NCBI RefSeq assembly: GCF_001590965.1
Contig: NZ_BCTW01000016.1
Coordinates: forward strand, 1 to 64,000
DNA: 64,000 bases
Source of the DNA: Novosphingobium lentum NBRC 107847
Lineage (GTDB): Bacteria; Pseudomonadota; Alphaproteobacteria; Sphingomonadales; Sphingomonadaceae
Direction of reading: 5' to 3'
Part shown: positions 45,501-54,831 of the stretch, piece by piece
Layout: every line of letters begins with the position of its first letter
How positions within the stretch are numbered: the first letter of the stretch is position 1
Made by a program: the position numbers and the translations under genes
The notes under the pieces: model-generated
The model's database searches: none
What the model saw: only the letters and a program-made list of their open reading frames with translations
What the model was told of the DNA's origin: nothing

Positions 45501-47558
45501 ATGCGTCCCGAAATGCTCAACCCGCTGTTTGCCGCGACCGACGGCCTCAAAGGCGTGGGGCCGGGGCTGGCGCGTCCGCTTGAAAAGCTGGGGCTGACCC
45601 GCGTTCGCGACCTGGCCTACCACTTGCCCGAACGGTTCGTGCAGCGCCGCGCGATCGCGAGCCTCGACGTGGCCAGCGTGGGCGAACAGGTGGTGGTGGC
45701 GCTGACCCCGCGCGAATACCGTTCGGCAGCAGGGCGCGGGCCGTTCCGGATCATGGCCGAGGACGATCTGGGCGATTACGTCTCGCTGACTTATTTCGGG
45801 CGCAACGGCGGCTGGGCGAAAAAGCAGCTGCCGCTGGGCGAACGGCGCTGGGTTGCCGGGCGGCTCGACCAGTTCGGGCAGACCTTGCAGATGGTCCACC
45901 CCGATCATGTGTCGGAAGAAGGCGGCGCCGCGCTCAGTACGTTGTGCGAGCCGGTCTATGCGCTGTCCGAAGGGCTGACGCAGGGCCGGTTGCAGGCGCT
46001 GGTGGCGCAGGCGCTCGAACATCTTGCCGACTTGCCCGAATGGATCGAGCCGGGCCTGCTCGCCAAGATGGGCTGGCCGACATGGCGCGAAGCGATCGCG
46101 CTGGCGCACAAGGGCGAACATGCCCTGGCGCGCGATCGGTTGGCCTATGACGAACTGCTCGCCAACAGTCTGGCGCTGATGCTGGTGCGCACCGCCAATC
46201 GTGCGCGTATCGGCACGCCGCTGCATGGTGACGGGCACTTGCGCGCGCTGCTCAACCTGCCGTTCGCGCTCACCGGCGCGCAACTGCGCTCGATCCGCGA
46301 GATCGAGGACGACATGCAGCAGGGCGCGCCGATGCTGCGGCTGCTTCAGGGCGATGTCGGATCGGGCAAGACTGCCGTGGCGCTCCACGCCATGCTGGCG
46401 GCCGTAGAGGCAGGCGCGCAGGCTGCCATGCTCGCCCCGACCGAAATCCTCGCGCGCCAGCACTATGAGACGCTGACGCGCATGGCCAAGGGCACCGGCG
46501 TCGAAATCGCGCTGCTGACCGGGCGCGACAAGGGCCGGGCGCGCGAATCGATCCTGATGGGGCTGCTCGACGGCAGCATCCAGATCTGCGTGGGCACGCA
46601 CGCGATCTTCCAGGACGCGGTCGCCTATCGCAACCTTGCGCTGGTCGTGATCGACGAACAGCACCGCTTCGGCGTGGGCCAGCGCCTGCTGCTGACGCAG
46701 AAGGGCCGCCGCACGCCGCACTGCCTGGCGATGACCGCCACCCCGATCCCGCGTACGCTCACGCTGGCGCAATACGGCGAGATGGACGTGTCGCGGCTCG
46801 ATGAAATGCCACCCGGGCGGCAAGCGATCGACACCCGCGTGGTCGCGCTCGACCGGTTGGCCGATGTCGTCGAAGGCGTGGGGCGGCATCTCGCCAAGGG
46901 CGGGCAGGCCTATTGGGTGTGCCCGATGGTGCGCGAACTGGAGAGCGAGGACATCGCCGCTGCCGAGGCGCGGTTCGCGGCGTTGACGGCGCGGTTCGGG
47001 GACGATGTCGTGCTCGTCCACGGCCAGCTGCGACCCGAGGCGAAGGACGCGGCGATGGAGCGGTTCGCCAGCGGCATCGCCAAAGTGCTCGTCGCCACCA
47101 CCGTGATCGAGGTTGGCGTCGACGTGCCCAACGCCACGCTGATGGTGATCGAGCAGGCCGAGCGGTTCGGGCTGGCGCAGCTCCACCAGCTGCGTGGACG
47201 CGTCGGGCGGGGGAGCGAGGCATCGACCTGCCTGCTGCTGCGCGGCGATGCGCTGTCGGAGACCGGGCGCGAACGGCTGGCGCTGATGCGCGAGACGCAG
47301 GACGGGTTCCTGTTGGCCGAGGAAGACTTGCGCCTGCGCGGTGGCGGGGAACTGCTGGGCACGCGCCAGTCGGGCGAAACCCCGTTCCGCGTCGCCGATT
47401 TCGAACAGATCGCCCGGTTGCTGCCGCTGGCGCATGACGACGCCCGCCTGCTGATCGAACGGGACGGCGGGTTGGACAGTCCGCGCGGAGAAGCGGCCCG
47501 GCTGCTGCTCTACCTGTTCGAACGCGACTGGGGGGTGCAGTTGCTGCGCGGCGGGTAG
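45501..47558 (+). CDS. recG: ATP-dependent DNA helicase RecG
   Basis: 685 residues. RecG reverses stalled replication forks and branch-migrates junctions. N-terminal wedge/OB region (LNPLFAATDGLKGVGPGLA; DDLGDYVSLTYFGRNGGW), Walker A LQGDVGSGKTAVALHAML, VVIDEQHRFGVGQR, AMTATPIPRTLTLAQYG, ATTVIEVGVDVPNATLM and QLRGRVGRGSEAST with RLRGGGELLGTRQSG near the end. I use the ATG at 45501 (MRPEMLNPLF), the usual family N-terminus; ATG 45489 would add four residues. A textbook terminator follows. Confidence 0.96.
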   Translation: MRPEMLNPLFAATDGLKGVGPGLARPLEKLGLTRVRDLAYHLPERFVQRRAIASLDVASVGEQVVVALTPREYRSAAGRGPFRIMAEDDLGDYVSLTYFGRNGGWAKKQLPLGERRWVAGRLDQFGQTLQMVHPDHVSEEGGAALSTLCEPVYALSEGLTQGRLQALVAQALEHLADLPEWIEPGLLAKMGWPTWREAIALAHKGEHALARDRLAYDELLANSLALMLVRTANRARIGTPLHGDGHLRALLNLPFALTGAQLRSIREIEDDMQQGAPMLRLLQGDVGSGKTAVALHAMLAAVEAGAQAAMLAPTEILARQHYETLTRMAKGTGVEIALLTGRDKGRARESILMGLLDGSIQICVGTHAIFQDAVAYRNLALVVIDEQHRFGVGQRLLLTQKGRRTPHCLAMTATPIPRTLTLAQYGEMDVSRLDEMPPGRQAIDTRVVALDRLADVVEGVGRHLAKGGQAYWVCPMVRELESEDIAAAEARFAALTARFGDDVVLVHGQLRPEAKDAAMERFASGIAKVLVATTVIEVGVDVPNATLMVIEQAERFGLAQLHQLRGRVGRGSEASTCLLLRGDALSETGRERLALMRETQDGFLLAEEDLRLRGGGELLGTRQSGETPFRVADFEQIARLLPLAHDDARLLIERDGGLDSPRGEAARLLLYLFERDWGVQLLRGG

Positions 47559-47583
47559 CCGGCAAAGCGCCTGAAACGAAAAA

Positions 47584-47606
47584 GGCAGCCCGAAGGCTGC
47601 CTTTTT
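47584..47606 (+). terminator. Rho-independent terminator after recG
   Basis: GGCAGCC (47584-47590), a CGAA tetraloop, GGCTGCC (47595-47601), then TTTTT. It is preceded by AAAA, so it could also act on the opposite strand downstream of the tRNA-Pro gene. It begins 26 bases after the recG stop. Confidence 0.93.
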
Positions 47607-47615
47607 GCAAAGTAG

Positions 47616-47692
47616 TGGTCGGGGAAAGAGGATTCGAACCTCCGGCCCCTGCCTCCCGAAGACAGTGCTCTACCAGGCTGAGCTATTCCCCG
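47616..47692 (-). tRNA. tRNA-Pro (anticodon CGG)
   Basis: A 77-nt cloverleaf on the minus strand with encoded CCA. The acceptor CGGGGAA pairs with TTCCCCG, the D-arm has TAGCTCAGCCTGGTAGAG, the anticodon stem CTGTC/GGCAG encloses TTCGGGA giving CGG, and the T-arm has GGTTCGAATCC. It decodes CCG. The recG terminator lies immediately beyond its 3' end and may serve both. Confidence 0.96.
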
Positions 47693-47811
47693 ACCGGATG
47701 CCTCACCTTCGGAACAGATCCGGGGTGGGGCAGGGCAGGAGCGCGCCTATAAGTGCACCGTCGCCGGGTGGCAAGCGCGCAATTGAACGCCTGCCCGACC
47801 GTTCGGGGCGA

Positions 47812-49359
47812 TCACGCGGCCTGGCGCATCCCCCGGCTCGAGCGGGCTGTGGGCTCCGCGCGGTCGTCGCCGGTGGTTTCGAAGCGCGCGACGAGCGATG
47901 CCAGCAGCGTCGCCTCGTGCGAGAGGTTGCGCGTGGCCGCAGAGCTTTGCTCGGCCATCGCGGCGTTTTGCTGGGTAAGCTGGTCGATATCGCCCATCGC
48001 ACCGTTGACCCGCCGCAATTCCTGCGCCTGATCGTCCGCGCCCGAGGCGATCAGCGCGATCGAATCGCCGATGCCGGTTACCTGTTCGACGATGCCGTTG
48101 AGGACCTTGCCGGTCTCGCCCACCAAGGCGACGCCTTCGCTCACCTGCTGGCCCGACGTGGTGATCAGCGTCCGGATCGTCTGCGCCGCATCGGCGGAAC
48201 GCTGCGCCAGCGCGCGCACTTCGTTGGCGACCACGGCAAAGCCCTTGCCCGCATCGCCGGCGCGGGCCGCTTCGACCCCGGCGTTCAGCGCCAGCAGGTT
48301 GGTCTGGAACGAGATCGAATCGATGATCGAGGTGATCTGGCCGATTTCACCGGCCGACTGCTCGATCTGGTTCATCGCTTCGACCGCGCGCGCCACGACC
48401 GCGCCACCGGCCAGCGCCTCGCCGTGGGTCACGGCAATCGACTGGTTGACGTTGGTGGCACGCTCGGCTGTGTCGCGGATGCCGGTCGAAACTTTTTCGA
48501 GCGCGGTCAGGGTCTTTTCCAGGCTCGCCGCCTGATTTTCGGTGCGGCGCGCCAGATCGTCGGACGCGCTGCGTATTTCGCTCGCGCCGCAGTTCATCTG
48601 CTCTGCGCTTGTGATCACGGCGCGGATCGTCTGGTTGAGATCGCCCGTTGCGCTGTTGAAGTGTTCACGCAGCGCTTCATAGCCTGCGGGGAAAGCCTGC
48701 TCGATGGTCTGGGACAGGCCGCCGTCGGCCAGCGCCTTGAGCCGGCCGCCCAGCGCCTTGATGACATTGTGCTGCTCGGCATCGCGTCGCGCGCGCTCCT
48801 CGATGGCCAGGGCTTCGACGCGGGCGCGCTCGGTCCGCGCGGCCGCCTGTCCCAGTACCAGCCGCTCCAGCCGGACTGTCAACATGACCAGCGCGCCGGT
48901 TTCGGTAATGACCACGATGGCGTGGAGCACGACTCGCTCGAAGTTGGCGCCGTCGGGGAATACCAGCGCCGGCGCGACGAAGTTGGTGATGAGGTGATGA
49001 ACCGCAGTCACTGCTGCCGCGACGACGACCGGTCGCCAGTCCGCCAGCACGGCCAGCGTCGCGATCGTGGCGAAGAAGATCATGTGCAGATCCAGCTCCC
49101 AGTCGGATCCGGACCACTGCAACAACAGGATGGCGGGATACAGCGGCATCGACCACCCCATCGCCATGCGCGCGCCGGGACCGGCCCGTTGCGTGAGCGC
49201 CAGCAAGGTTGGCGTTGCCGTGACCGCAAGCGCCAGGCCGACGGGCAAAAACCCGCCGGGCGCCCAACCGGCGCCGATACCGATGATGGCGAGGAACAGC
49301 CACGCCAGTCCAACCAGCGCGATCATGCCCTTGCGGCGAAGCTGCAGTATGTCTTCCAT
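47812..49359 (-). CDS. Methyl-accepting chemotaxis protein
   Basis: 515 residues. The N-terminal 160 residues are a compact block of about five or six membrane helices ([53 protein letters not shown]) with no large periplasmic sensor, so the stimulus is probably sensed in or at the membrane. A coiled coil follows, then the signalling domain with the conserved hairpin tip region [20 protein letters not shown] and [19 protein letters not shown] that contacts CheA/CheW. No che genes are in the window. It is a lone gene in a minus-strand stretch. Confidence 0.93.
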   Translation of the reverse strand: MEDILQLRRKGMIALVGLAWLFLAIIGIGAGWAPGGFLPVGLALAVTATPTLLALTQRAGPGARMAMGWSMPLYPAILLLQWSGSDWELDLHMIFFATIATLAVLADWRPVVVAAAVTAVHHLITNFVAPALVFPDGANFERVVLHAIVVITETGALVMLTVRLERLVLGQAAARTERARVEALAIEERARRDAEQHNVIKALGGRLKALADGGLSQTIEQAFPAGYEALREHFNSATGDLNQTIRAVITSAEQMNCGASEIRSASDDLARRTENQAASLEKTLTALEKVSTGIRDTAERATNVNQSIAVTHGEALAGGAVVARAVEAMNQIEQSAGEIGQITSIIDSISFQTNLLALNAGVEAARAGDAGKGFAVVANEVRALAQRSADAAQTIRTLITTSGQQVSEGVALVGETGKVLNGIVEQVTGIGDSIALIASGADDQAQELRRVNGAMGDIDQLTQQNAAMAEQSSAATRNLSHEATLLASLVARFETTGDDRAEPTARSSRGMRQAA

Positions 49360-49431
49360 CAGGCATCTCTTTTTCTGGACGCCGTGGTTCGGGCGCCGAG
49401 GGTGTCGAAAGGGCGGGCGGCGAATGGCATT

Positions 49432-49761
49432 CTAGCGGTTGCCGCAACCGGCAAACGGCATGGCGATGAACAGCTTCCCGTCGGCCAGACCGCGCAGGAA
49501 CAAGCTGGTTGACGAGAACACGAAGAACGACCGCGGCGTCGGTCCCGGCGCGACGATGCGCACGCCATGGCCGGTCAGCCATGCGACCGATCGCGCAGGT
49601 GAGCTGCCGTCGAACGGTACGAACAGGCTGGTCCGCCCGGCCACCGGCCAGATCAGGGTCGCGATCAGCACGGCGAGCGGCACGAAGGCTTGGCCCAGCA
49701 CTTGGCGAAGCGACAGTCGTTCGGGGGGGCCTGGCAATTCTGGAAAGGACGCGGCGTTCAT
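49432..49761 (-). CDS. Small membrane-anchored protein of unknown function
   Basis: 109 residues with one clear hydrophobic segment (QAFVPLAVLIATLIWPVAG, about 25-43), then a domain that may face the periplasm: LTGHGVRIVAPGPTPRSFFV and SLFLRGLADGKLFIAMPFAGCG. I do not recognise a family. ATG 49761 is used; an upstream start would extend through unlikely sequence. It lies between the chemotaxis receptor and the divergent thyA. It could encode an uncharacterised small envelope protein; codon use looks ordinary for this genome. Confidence 0.6.
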   Translation of the reverse strand: MNAASFPELPGPPERLSLRQVLGQAFVPLAVLIATLIWPVAGRTSLFVPFDGSSPARSVAWLTGHGVRIVAPGPTPRSFFVFSSTSLFLRGLADGKLFIAMPFAGCGNR

Positions 49762-49942
49762 GAGGCGGCTTATCCCGCAACATGGACAAGTTCGCGCTAC
49801 CGGCCCCTGCGCGATTTCCCTTACCACATTGGATAGCATGGCGACGTGCGCCAGTGGCGGTGGACCGCGATCACAACCATTGGCCACGGGCCAATCGGCC
49901 GCCGGCCTTTCGCGTGCGCACGGCTCGGGCTAAGCTGGCGCG

Positions 49943-50917
49943 ATGGCCAGCATAGCGTCCGTTTCCGATTCTCCCCCCGAACGCCATTACGAATGGCAAG
50001 TCCTCGACCTGATGCGCCACATATGGGAGCATGGCGATGAGCGTGTCGATCGCACCGGCGTGGGCACGCGATCGGTGTTCGGCGCGCAGCTGCGGTTCGA
50101 TCTGTCGGACGGGCAGATGCCGCTGCTCACCACCAAACGGGTCTACTGGAAAACCGCGACGCGCGAATTCCTGTGGTTCCTGACCGGCCAGACCAACATC
50201 CGCCCGCTGTGCGAACAGGGCGTGGAAATCTGGACCGACTGGCCGCTCGACCGCTACCGCCGCGAAACCGGCGACGCCATCGCCCGCGCCGACTTTTCCG
50301 CGCGGATCGTGGCCGACGCCGCGTTCGCCGCGCAGTGGGGCGATCTGGGCCCGGTCTATGGCAAGCAATGGGTCGACTGGCCGGTGTACGAGCCGTTGGG
50401 CGATGGCACGTTCCGCCGCCGCGAACATGGCGTCAACCAGATCGCCGACCTTGTCGCGGGGCTGAAAGCCAACCCCGGCAGCCGCCGCCACATTGTCGAA
50501 GGCTGGAACGTGGCCGAGCTCGACGCGATGGCGCTGCCGCCGTGCCACAAGACCTACCAGTTCCACGTCGCCGGCGGAACGCAGGGCAAAGGACGGCTCA
50601 ACGGTCTGCTCTATCAGCGCAGTTGCGACCTTGGGCTGGGCTTTGCGTTCAATGCCTGGTCGGCCGCGCTGTTCATCCGCATGCTGGCGCAGCAGTGCGA
50701 TCTGGAACCGGGCGAACTGGTGTGGATGGGCGGGGACGTGCATCTGTATCTCAACCACGCCGATCTGGTCGAGGAGCAGCTGGCGCGGGTGCCGTCGGGC
50801 AGCCCCCGAATGGCGATCCTGCGCCGCCCCGCCTCGATCTTCGACTACCGCATCGAAGATTTCGAGGTCACCGGATACAAGCCGGGTGCGGCGATTTCGG
50901 CGCCGGTCGCGGTGTGA
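49943..50917 (+). CDS. thyA: Thymidylate synthase
   Basis: 324 residues. Methylates dUMP to dTMP using methylene-THF. Visible: RTGVGTRSVFGAQLRFDL, LLTTKRVYWKTATREFLWFL, GPVYGKQWVDW, SRRHIVEGWNVAELDAMALP with the catalytic Cys-201 in PPCHKTYQF, RSCDLGLGFAFN and HLYLNHADLVEEQL. It is longer than the 264-residue E. coli enzyme because of an insertion around residues 95-170 (RYRRETGDAIARADFSARIV region), as in the longer ThyA group (Lactobacillus casei type). The start is supported by the family-like REYEWQVLDLM-type text soon after. The next operon follows after 174 bases. Confidence 0.96.
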   Translation: MASIASVSDSPPERHYEWQVLDLMRHIWEHGDERVDRTGVGTRSVFGAQLRFDLSDGQMPLLTTKRVYWKTATREFLWFLTGQTNIRPLCEQGVEIWTDWPLDRYRRETGDAIARADFSARIVADAAFAAQWGDLGPVYGKQWVDWPVYEPLGDGTFRRREHGVNQIADLVAGLKANPGSRRHIVEGWNVAELDAMALPPCHKTYQFHVAGGTQGKGRLNGLLYQRSCDLGLGFAFNAWSAALFIRMLAQQCDLEPGELVWMGGDVHLYLNHADLVEEQLARVPSGSPRMAILRRPASIFDYRIEDFEVTGYKPGAAISAPVAV

Positions 50918-50965
50918 TGAATCGCGATCCGCGCCTGATTGACTCGTGCGTGAGAGAGTAATAAA

Positions 50966-50983
50966 ATAACGCTGCGTTATAAT
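50966..50983 (+). promoter_or_regulatory. Promoter with overlapping palindrome before the branched-chain dehydrogenase operon
   Basis: A perfect -10 TATAAT (50978-50983) is overlapped by the palindrome ATAACGC-T-GCGTTAT (50966-50980). No good -35 is seen at the right distance. A regulator sitting in the spacer, as MerR-type activators do, would fit. The surrounding 50950-51000 stretch is AT-rich. Confidence 0.5.
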
Positions 50984-51091
50984 TTTAATTCTTTCGGCAC
51001 GACATCGATTGCGATGCGTTGGAAGGTTTGACGGAGGGCGGATGATGCAGGTCGCAGTCTCGGAAGCATCTGGCCCCGACAAGGTGGGCCA

Positions 51092-52390
51092 ATGACCGGT
51101 CGCACCTCCCTGCCGAGACCTGGCGGAAACCTGCCGCCGCTGTCGCTCCATGTGCCCGAGCCGAAATTCCGCCCGGGCGACAAGGTCGATTACACCCACC
51201 TTGATATCCCGCCCGCAGGCGTGCAGCCGCGACCCGACGAGGGCTGCGCGGCGGCGGAGACCAATCCGCTCGCCACCGACCTGATCCGCGTGCTCGACGA
51301 CGATCACAGCGCGGTGGGACCGTGGGACCCCCGGCTGGATCCCGCAACGCTGCGCCGGATGCTGCGCACGATGGCGCTGACCCGCGCGTTCGACGAACGG
51401 ATGTATCGCGGCCAGCGGCAGGGCAAGACCAGCTTCTACATGAAGTGCACCGGCGAGGAGGCGACCTCGGTCGCGCCAGCGATGGCGCTGGCCGACGATG
51501 ACATGGTGTTCCCCAGCTATCGCCAGCAGGGCATCCTGATCTCGCGCGGCTATCCGCTGGTCGAGATGATCAACCAGATTTATTCCAACCGCGCCGACAA
51601 GCTGAAGGGCCGCCAGCTGCCGATCATGTATTCGGCGCGCGATCACGCGTTCTTCACGATTTCGGGCAACCTCGCCACGCAGTATCCGCAAGCGGTGGGC
51701 TGGGCGATGGCATCCGCGATCAAGGGCGACACGCGCATCGCCGCCAGCTGGATCGGCGAGGGTTCGACAGCCGAGGGCGATTTCCACGCCGCGCTGACCT
51801 TCGCCACGGTCTACAACGCGCCGGTGATCTTCAACGTGGTCAACAACCAGTGGGCGATCTCTAGCTTTTCGGGCTTCGCCGGGGCCGAGCGCGCCACGTT
51901 CGCCAGCCGCGCTGTTGGCTATGGCGTGGCGGGGCTGCGGGTGGACGGCAACGATGCGCTGGCGGTCTATGCCGCCACGCAATGGGCCGCCAACCGCGCG
52001 CGCTCCAACGGTGGGCCGACGCTGATCGAACACTTCACCTACCGCGCCGAGGGGCACTCCACCTCGGACGATCCCAACGCCTACCGCTCGGCGCAGGAGC
52101 GCGAGGAGTGGCCGCTGGGCGATCCGATCATGCGGCTCAAGCGCCATCTCGTCGGTCTTGGCGAATGGTCCGACGAACGCCACACCGCGATGGATCTCGA
52201 ACTGGTCAATGACGTCAAGGCGGCGACCAAGGAGGCCGAAAAGAACGGCATCCTCGGCCACGGCCTGCACCACCCGTTCCACACGATGTTCGAGGACGTC
52301 TATGAGGAACTGCCGTGGAACCTTGAGGAACAGGCCGACCAGGCCATCCGCGAGCGGCGGTCCAAGTGGCCGGAATGGAAAGAGTCATGA
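51092..52390 (+). CDS. bkdA1: Branched-chain 2-oxoacid dehydrogenase E1 alpha subunit
   Basis: 432 residues, the alpha half of the thiamine-diphosphate E1 that decarboxylates the 2-oxoacids from Val, Leu and Ile. ThDP-binding text SWIGEGSTAEGDFHAALTFA and NNQWAISSF; the phosphorylation-loop-like YRAEGHSTSDDPNAYRS; substrate-side RQQGILISRGYPLVEM. The long N-terminal lead (about 60 residues before DHSAVGPWDP) is characteristic of bacterial 3-methyl-2-oxobutanoate dehydrogenase rather than pyruvate dehydrogenase. The stop overlaps the beta-subunit start (ATGA). The E3 gene is not in the window. Confidence 0.92.
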   Translation: MTGRTSLPRPGGNLPPLSLHVPEPKFRPGDKVDYTHLDIPPAGVQPRPDEGCAAAETNPLATDLIRVLDDDHSAVGPWDPRLDPATLRRMLRTMALTRAFDERMYRGQRQGKTSFYMKCTGEEATSVAPAMALADDDMVFPSYRQQGILISRGYPLVEMINQIYSNRADKLKGRQLPIMYSARDHAFFTISGNLATQYPQAVGWAMASAIKGDTRIAASWIGEGSTAEGDFHAALTFATVYNAPVIFNVVNNQWAISSFSGFAGAERATFASRAVGYGVAGLRVDGNDALAVYAATQWAANRARSNGGPTLIEHFTYRAEGHSTSDDPNAYRSAQEREEWPLGDPIMRLKRHLVGLGEWSDERHTAMDLELVNDVKAATKEAEKNGILGHGLHHPFHTMFEDVYEELPWNLEEQADQAIRERRSKWPEWKES

Positions 52391-53445
52391 CGATGATCGA
52401 GGAAGCCCCGGTGTCGCTGGCGGACGCGCCGACCCGCCGCCTCAACATGATCGAGGCGATCAACGATGCGCTCGACATCATGCTGGAACGCGATCCCAAT
52501 GTGGTGATCATGGGCGAAGACGTCGGCTATTTCGGCGGCGTGTTCCGCGCCACGGCGGGCCTGCAGAAGAAGTACGGCAAGACCCGCGTGTTCGATACCC
52601 CGATCAATGAATGCGGGATCATTGGCGCGGCGGTGGGCATGGGCGCCTATGGCCTGCGCCCGGTGCCCGAGATCCAGTTTGCCGACTACATCTACCCGGG
52701 GCTCGACCAACTGGTGTCGGAGGCCGCGCGGCTGCGCTATCGTTCGGCGGGCGAATTCATCGCGCCGCTGACCGTGCGCTCCCCGTTCGGCGGCGGCATC
52801 TTCGGCGGGCAGACCCACAGCCAGAGCCCCGAGGCGCTGTTCACCCATGTTGCGGGCCTCAAGACGGTGATCCCGGCCACGCCGCACGATGCCAAGGGCC
52901 TGCTGATCGCGGCGATCGAGGACAACGATCCGGTGATCTTCTTCGAGCCGAAACGCATCTACAACGGCCCGTTCAACGGCTATTACGACAAGCCGGTCGA
53001 GCCATGGGCGCGCCACGCCGACAGCGTGGTGCCCGAAGGCTATTATTCGATTCCCTTGGGCAAGGCGCGCACCGTGCGCAGCGGCAATGCGCTGACCGTG
53101 CTGGTCTACGGCACGATGGTCCACGTGGCCGAGGCGGTGCTGCGCGAGAAAGGCATCGACGCCGAAATCATCGACTTGCGCACGCTGGTCCCGCTCGACA
53201 TCGAGGCTGTGCAGAAGTCGGTGGAAAAAACCGGCAAATGCCTGATCATCCACGAGGCGACGCGCACCTCCGGGTTCGGCGCGGAACTGTCCGCGCTGGT
53301 GCAGGAGCGCTGCTTCTACCATCTCGAGGCGCCGATCGAACGCGTCACCGGGTTCGACACGCCGTATCCGCACAGCCTCGAGTGGGCCTATTTCCCCGGT
53401 CCCGTCCGCATCGGCGAGGCGGTCGATCGCCTGATGAAAGCTTGA
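52387..53445 (+). CDS. bkdA2: Branched-chain 2-oxoacid dehydrogenase E1 beta subunit
   Basis: 352 residues forming, with the alpha subunit, the heterotetrameric E1. Visible: LNMIEAINDALDIMLERDPN, VIMGEDVGYFGGVFRAT, FDTPINECGIIGAAVGMGAYG, PEIQFADYIYPGLDQLVSEA and RSPFGGGIFGGQTHSQSPEA. The C-terminal half includes DLRTLVPLDIEAVQKSV. The ATG at 52387 overlaps the alpha-subunit stop. A longer in-frame extension upstream lies in the alpha gene. The E2 gene begins four bases after the stop, so all three are translated from one mRNA. Confidence 0.93.
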   Translation: MTMIEEAPVSLADAPTRRLNMIEAINDALDIMLERDPNVVIMGEDVGYFGGVFRATAGLQKKYGKTRVFDTPINECGIIGAAVGMGAYGLRPVPEIQFADYIYPGLDQLVSEAARLRYRSAGEFIAPLTVRSPFGGGIFGGQTHSQSPEALFTHVAGLKTVIPATPHDAKGLLIAAIEDNDPVIFFEPKRIYNGPFNGYYDKPVEPWARHADSVVPEGYYSIPLGKARTVRSGNALTVLVYGTMVHVAEAVLREKGIDAEIIDLRTLVPLDIEAVQKSVEKTGKCLIIHEATRTSGFGAELSALVQERCFYHLEAPIERVTGFDTPYPHSLEWAYFPGPVRIGEAVDRLMKA

Positions 53446-53449
53446 ACTG

Positions 53450-54814
53450 ATGGCGCGCTACACCTTCCGCCTGCCGGACATCGGCGAGGGCATCGCCGAG
53501 GCCGAGATCGTCGCCTGGCATGTCAAGATCGGCGACCGGATCGAGGAAGACGACCGGGTTGCGGACATGATGACCGACAAGGCTACGGTCGAGATGGAAA
53601 GCCCGGTGTCGGGCACCGTGATCGAGGTCGCCGGCGCCGAGGGCGACGTGATCGCGATCGGCTCGCCGCTGGTGGTGATCGAGATGGATGGGGCAGGGGA
53701 GGCGGACGAGCCTGCCGCGCCTGCGCCGACTGCAGCGGTGGTCGAACAGCGGATCGAGGCGGGAACGCCTGATGCGGCGGATGTTGGCAGGGTTGAAGCT
53801 GCGGCTGCCGAACCAGCTCCTGATCCGTTCGTGTCGAGCGAAGTCGAGACACCGCGCGCACCCTCCCCCACCAGCGCTCCCACCCAGCAACCCAAGCGTG
53901 TCTCGACTTCGCTCGACACGAACGGACGTGGGGCGGGTGACGCCAAAGTCCTCGCCAGCCCCGCGGTGCGCCAGCGCGCGGCCGACCTCGGCATTGATCT
54001 GTCCGAAGTCCGCCCGGCAGAGGACGGCCGCATCCGCCACGCCGATCTCGACGCGTTCCTGTCGTACAACGCGATGGGTGGGTACCGCGCCGCCGGTCCC
54101 GATCGCGGCGACGAGACGGTTCGGGTCATCGGCCTCAGGCGCCGCATCGCCGAGAACATGGCCGCCTCCAAGCGCCACATCCCGCATTTCTCGTATGTCG
54201 AGGAATGCGATGTCACCGCGCTGGAAGTGATGCGCGAGCAACTGAACGCATCGAGAGGCGAAAAGCCCAAGCTCACGCTCCTCCCGCTGCTGATCACCGC
54301 GATCTGCCGCACGGTGCCGCAGTTCCCGATGATCAACGCGCGCTATGATGATGAGGCGGGCGTGGTCACGCGGTTCGGCGCGGTGCATCTCGGCATCGCC
54401 GCGCAGACGCCCGCCGGGCTGATGGTGCCGGTGATCCGCGATGCGCAAGACCTCAACCTGTGGCAGCTGGCGCGCGAGATCGGGCGGCTCGCCGAAGCCG
54501 CGCGCAGCGGCACCGCCAAGTCGGAGGAACTGTCGGGCTCGACGCTGACCGTGACCTCGCTCGGGCCGCTGGGCGGGGTCGCCACGACGCCCGTCATCAA
54601 CCGCCCTGAAGTGGCGATCATCGGCCCCAACCGGATCATCGAACGCCCGATGTTCGTTGCGGACGGCATGGGCGGCGAACGGATCGAAAAGCGCAAGCTG
54701 ATGAACATCTCGATCAGCTGCGATCACCGCGTGGTTGACGGATGGGACGCGGCCAGCTTCATTCAGGCGGTGAAAAAGCTGATCGAAACGCCGGTGCTGC
54801 TGCTGGCGGGCTGA
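53450..54814 (+). CDS. bkdB: Branched-chain 2-oxoacid dehydrogenase E2 (dihydrolipoamide acyltransferase)
   Basis: 454 residues, the core of the complex. One lipoyl domain (1-80) with the lipoylated Lys in MTDKATVEMESP. A long linker (about 85-165) contains sequence encoded by a 101-bp inverted repeat. The peripheral-subunit-binding domain follows (about 163-205, LASPAVRQRAADLGIDLSEV). The catalytic domain has KRHIPHFSYVEECDV, SLGPLGGVATTPVINRPEVA and the active-site DHRVVDGWDAASF. It transfers branched acyl groups to CoA. The linker tolerates insertions, so the enzyme is probably intact. The DUF1801-type gene follows 17 bases after the stop. Confidence 0.93.
   Translation: MARYTFRLPDIGEGIAEAEIVAWHVKIGDRIEEDDRVADMMTDKATVEMESPVSGTVIEVAGAEGDVIAIGSPLVVIEMDGAGEADEPAAPAPTAAVVEQRIEAGTPDAADVGRVEAAAAEPAPDPFVSSEVETPRAPSPTSAPTQQPKRVSTSLDTNGRGAGDAKVLASPAVRQRAADLGIDLSEVRPAEDGRIRHADLDAFLSYNAMGGYRAAGPDRGDETVRVIGLRRRIAENMAASKRHIPHFSYVEECDVTALEVMREQLNASRGEKPKLTLLPLLITAICRTVPQFPMINARYDDEAGVVTRFGAVHLGIAAQTPAGLMVPVIRDAQDLNLWQLAREIGRLAEAARSGTAKSEELSGSTLTVTSLGPLGGVATTPVINRPEVAIIGPNRIIERPMFVADGMGGERIEKRKLMNISISCDHRVVDGWDAASFIQAVKKLIETPVLLLAG
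53825..53925. repeat. Palindromic repeat element inside the E2 coding region
   Basis: Arms 53825-53852 and 53898-53925 are perfect 28-bp inverted complements around a 45-bp centre. Read in frame they encode PFVSSEVET... and ...VSTSLDTNG in the E2 linker. The arm core GTGTCGAGCGAAGTCGAGAC is of the type normally found between genes in sphingomonads. It looks like an element that inserted in frame. Confidence 0.88.
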
Positions 54815-54831
54815 AGCGAGGAGGCAGGGCC

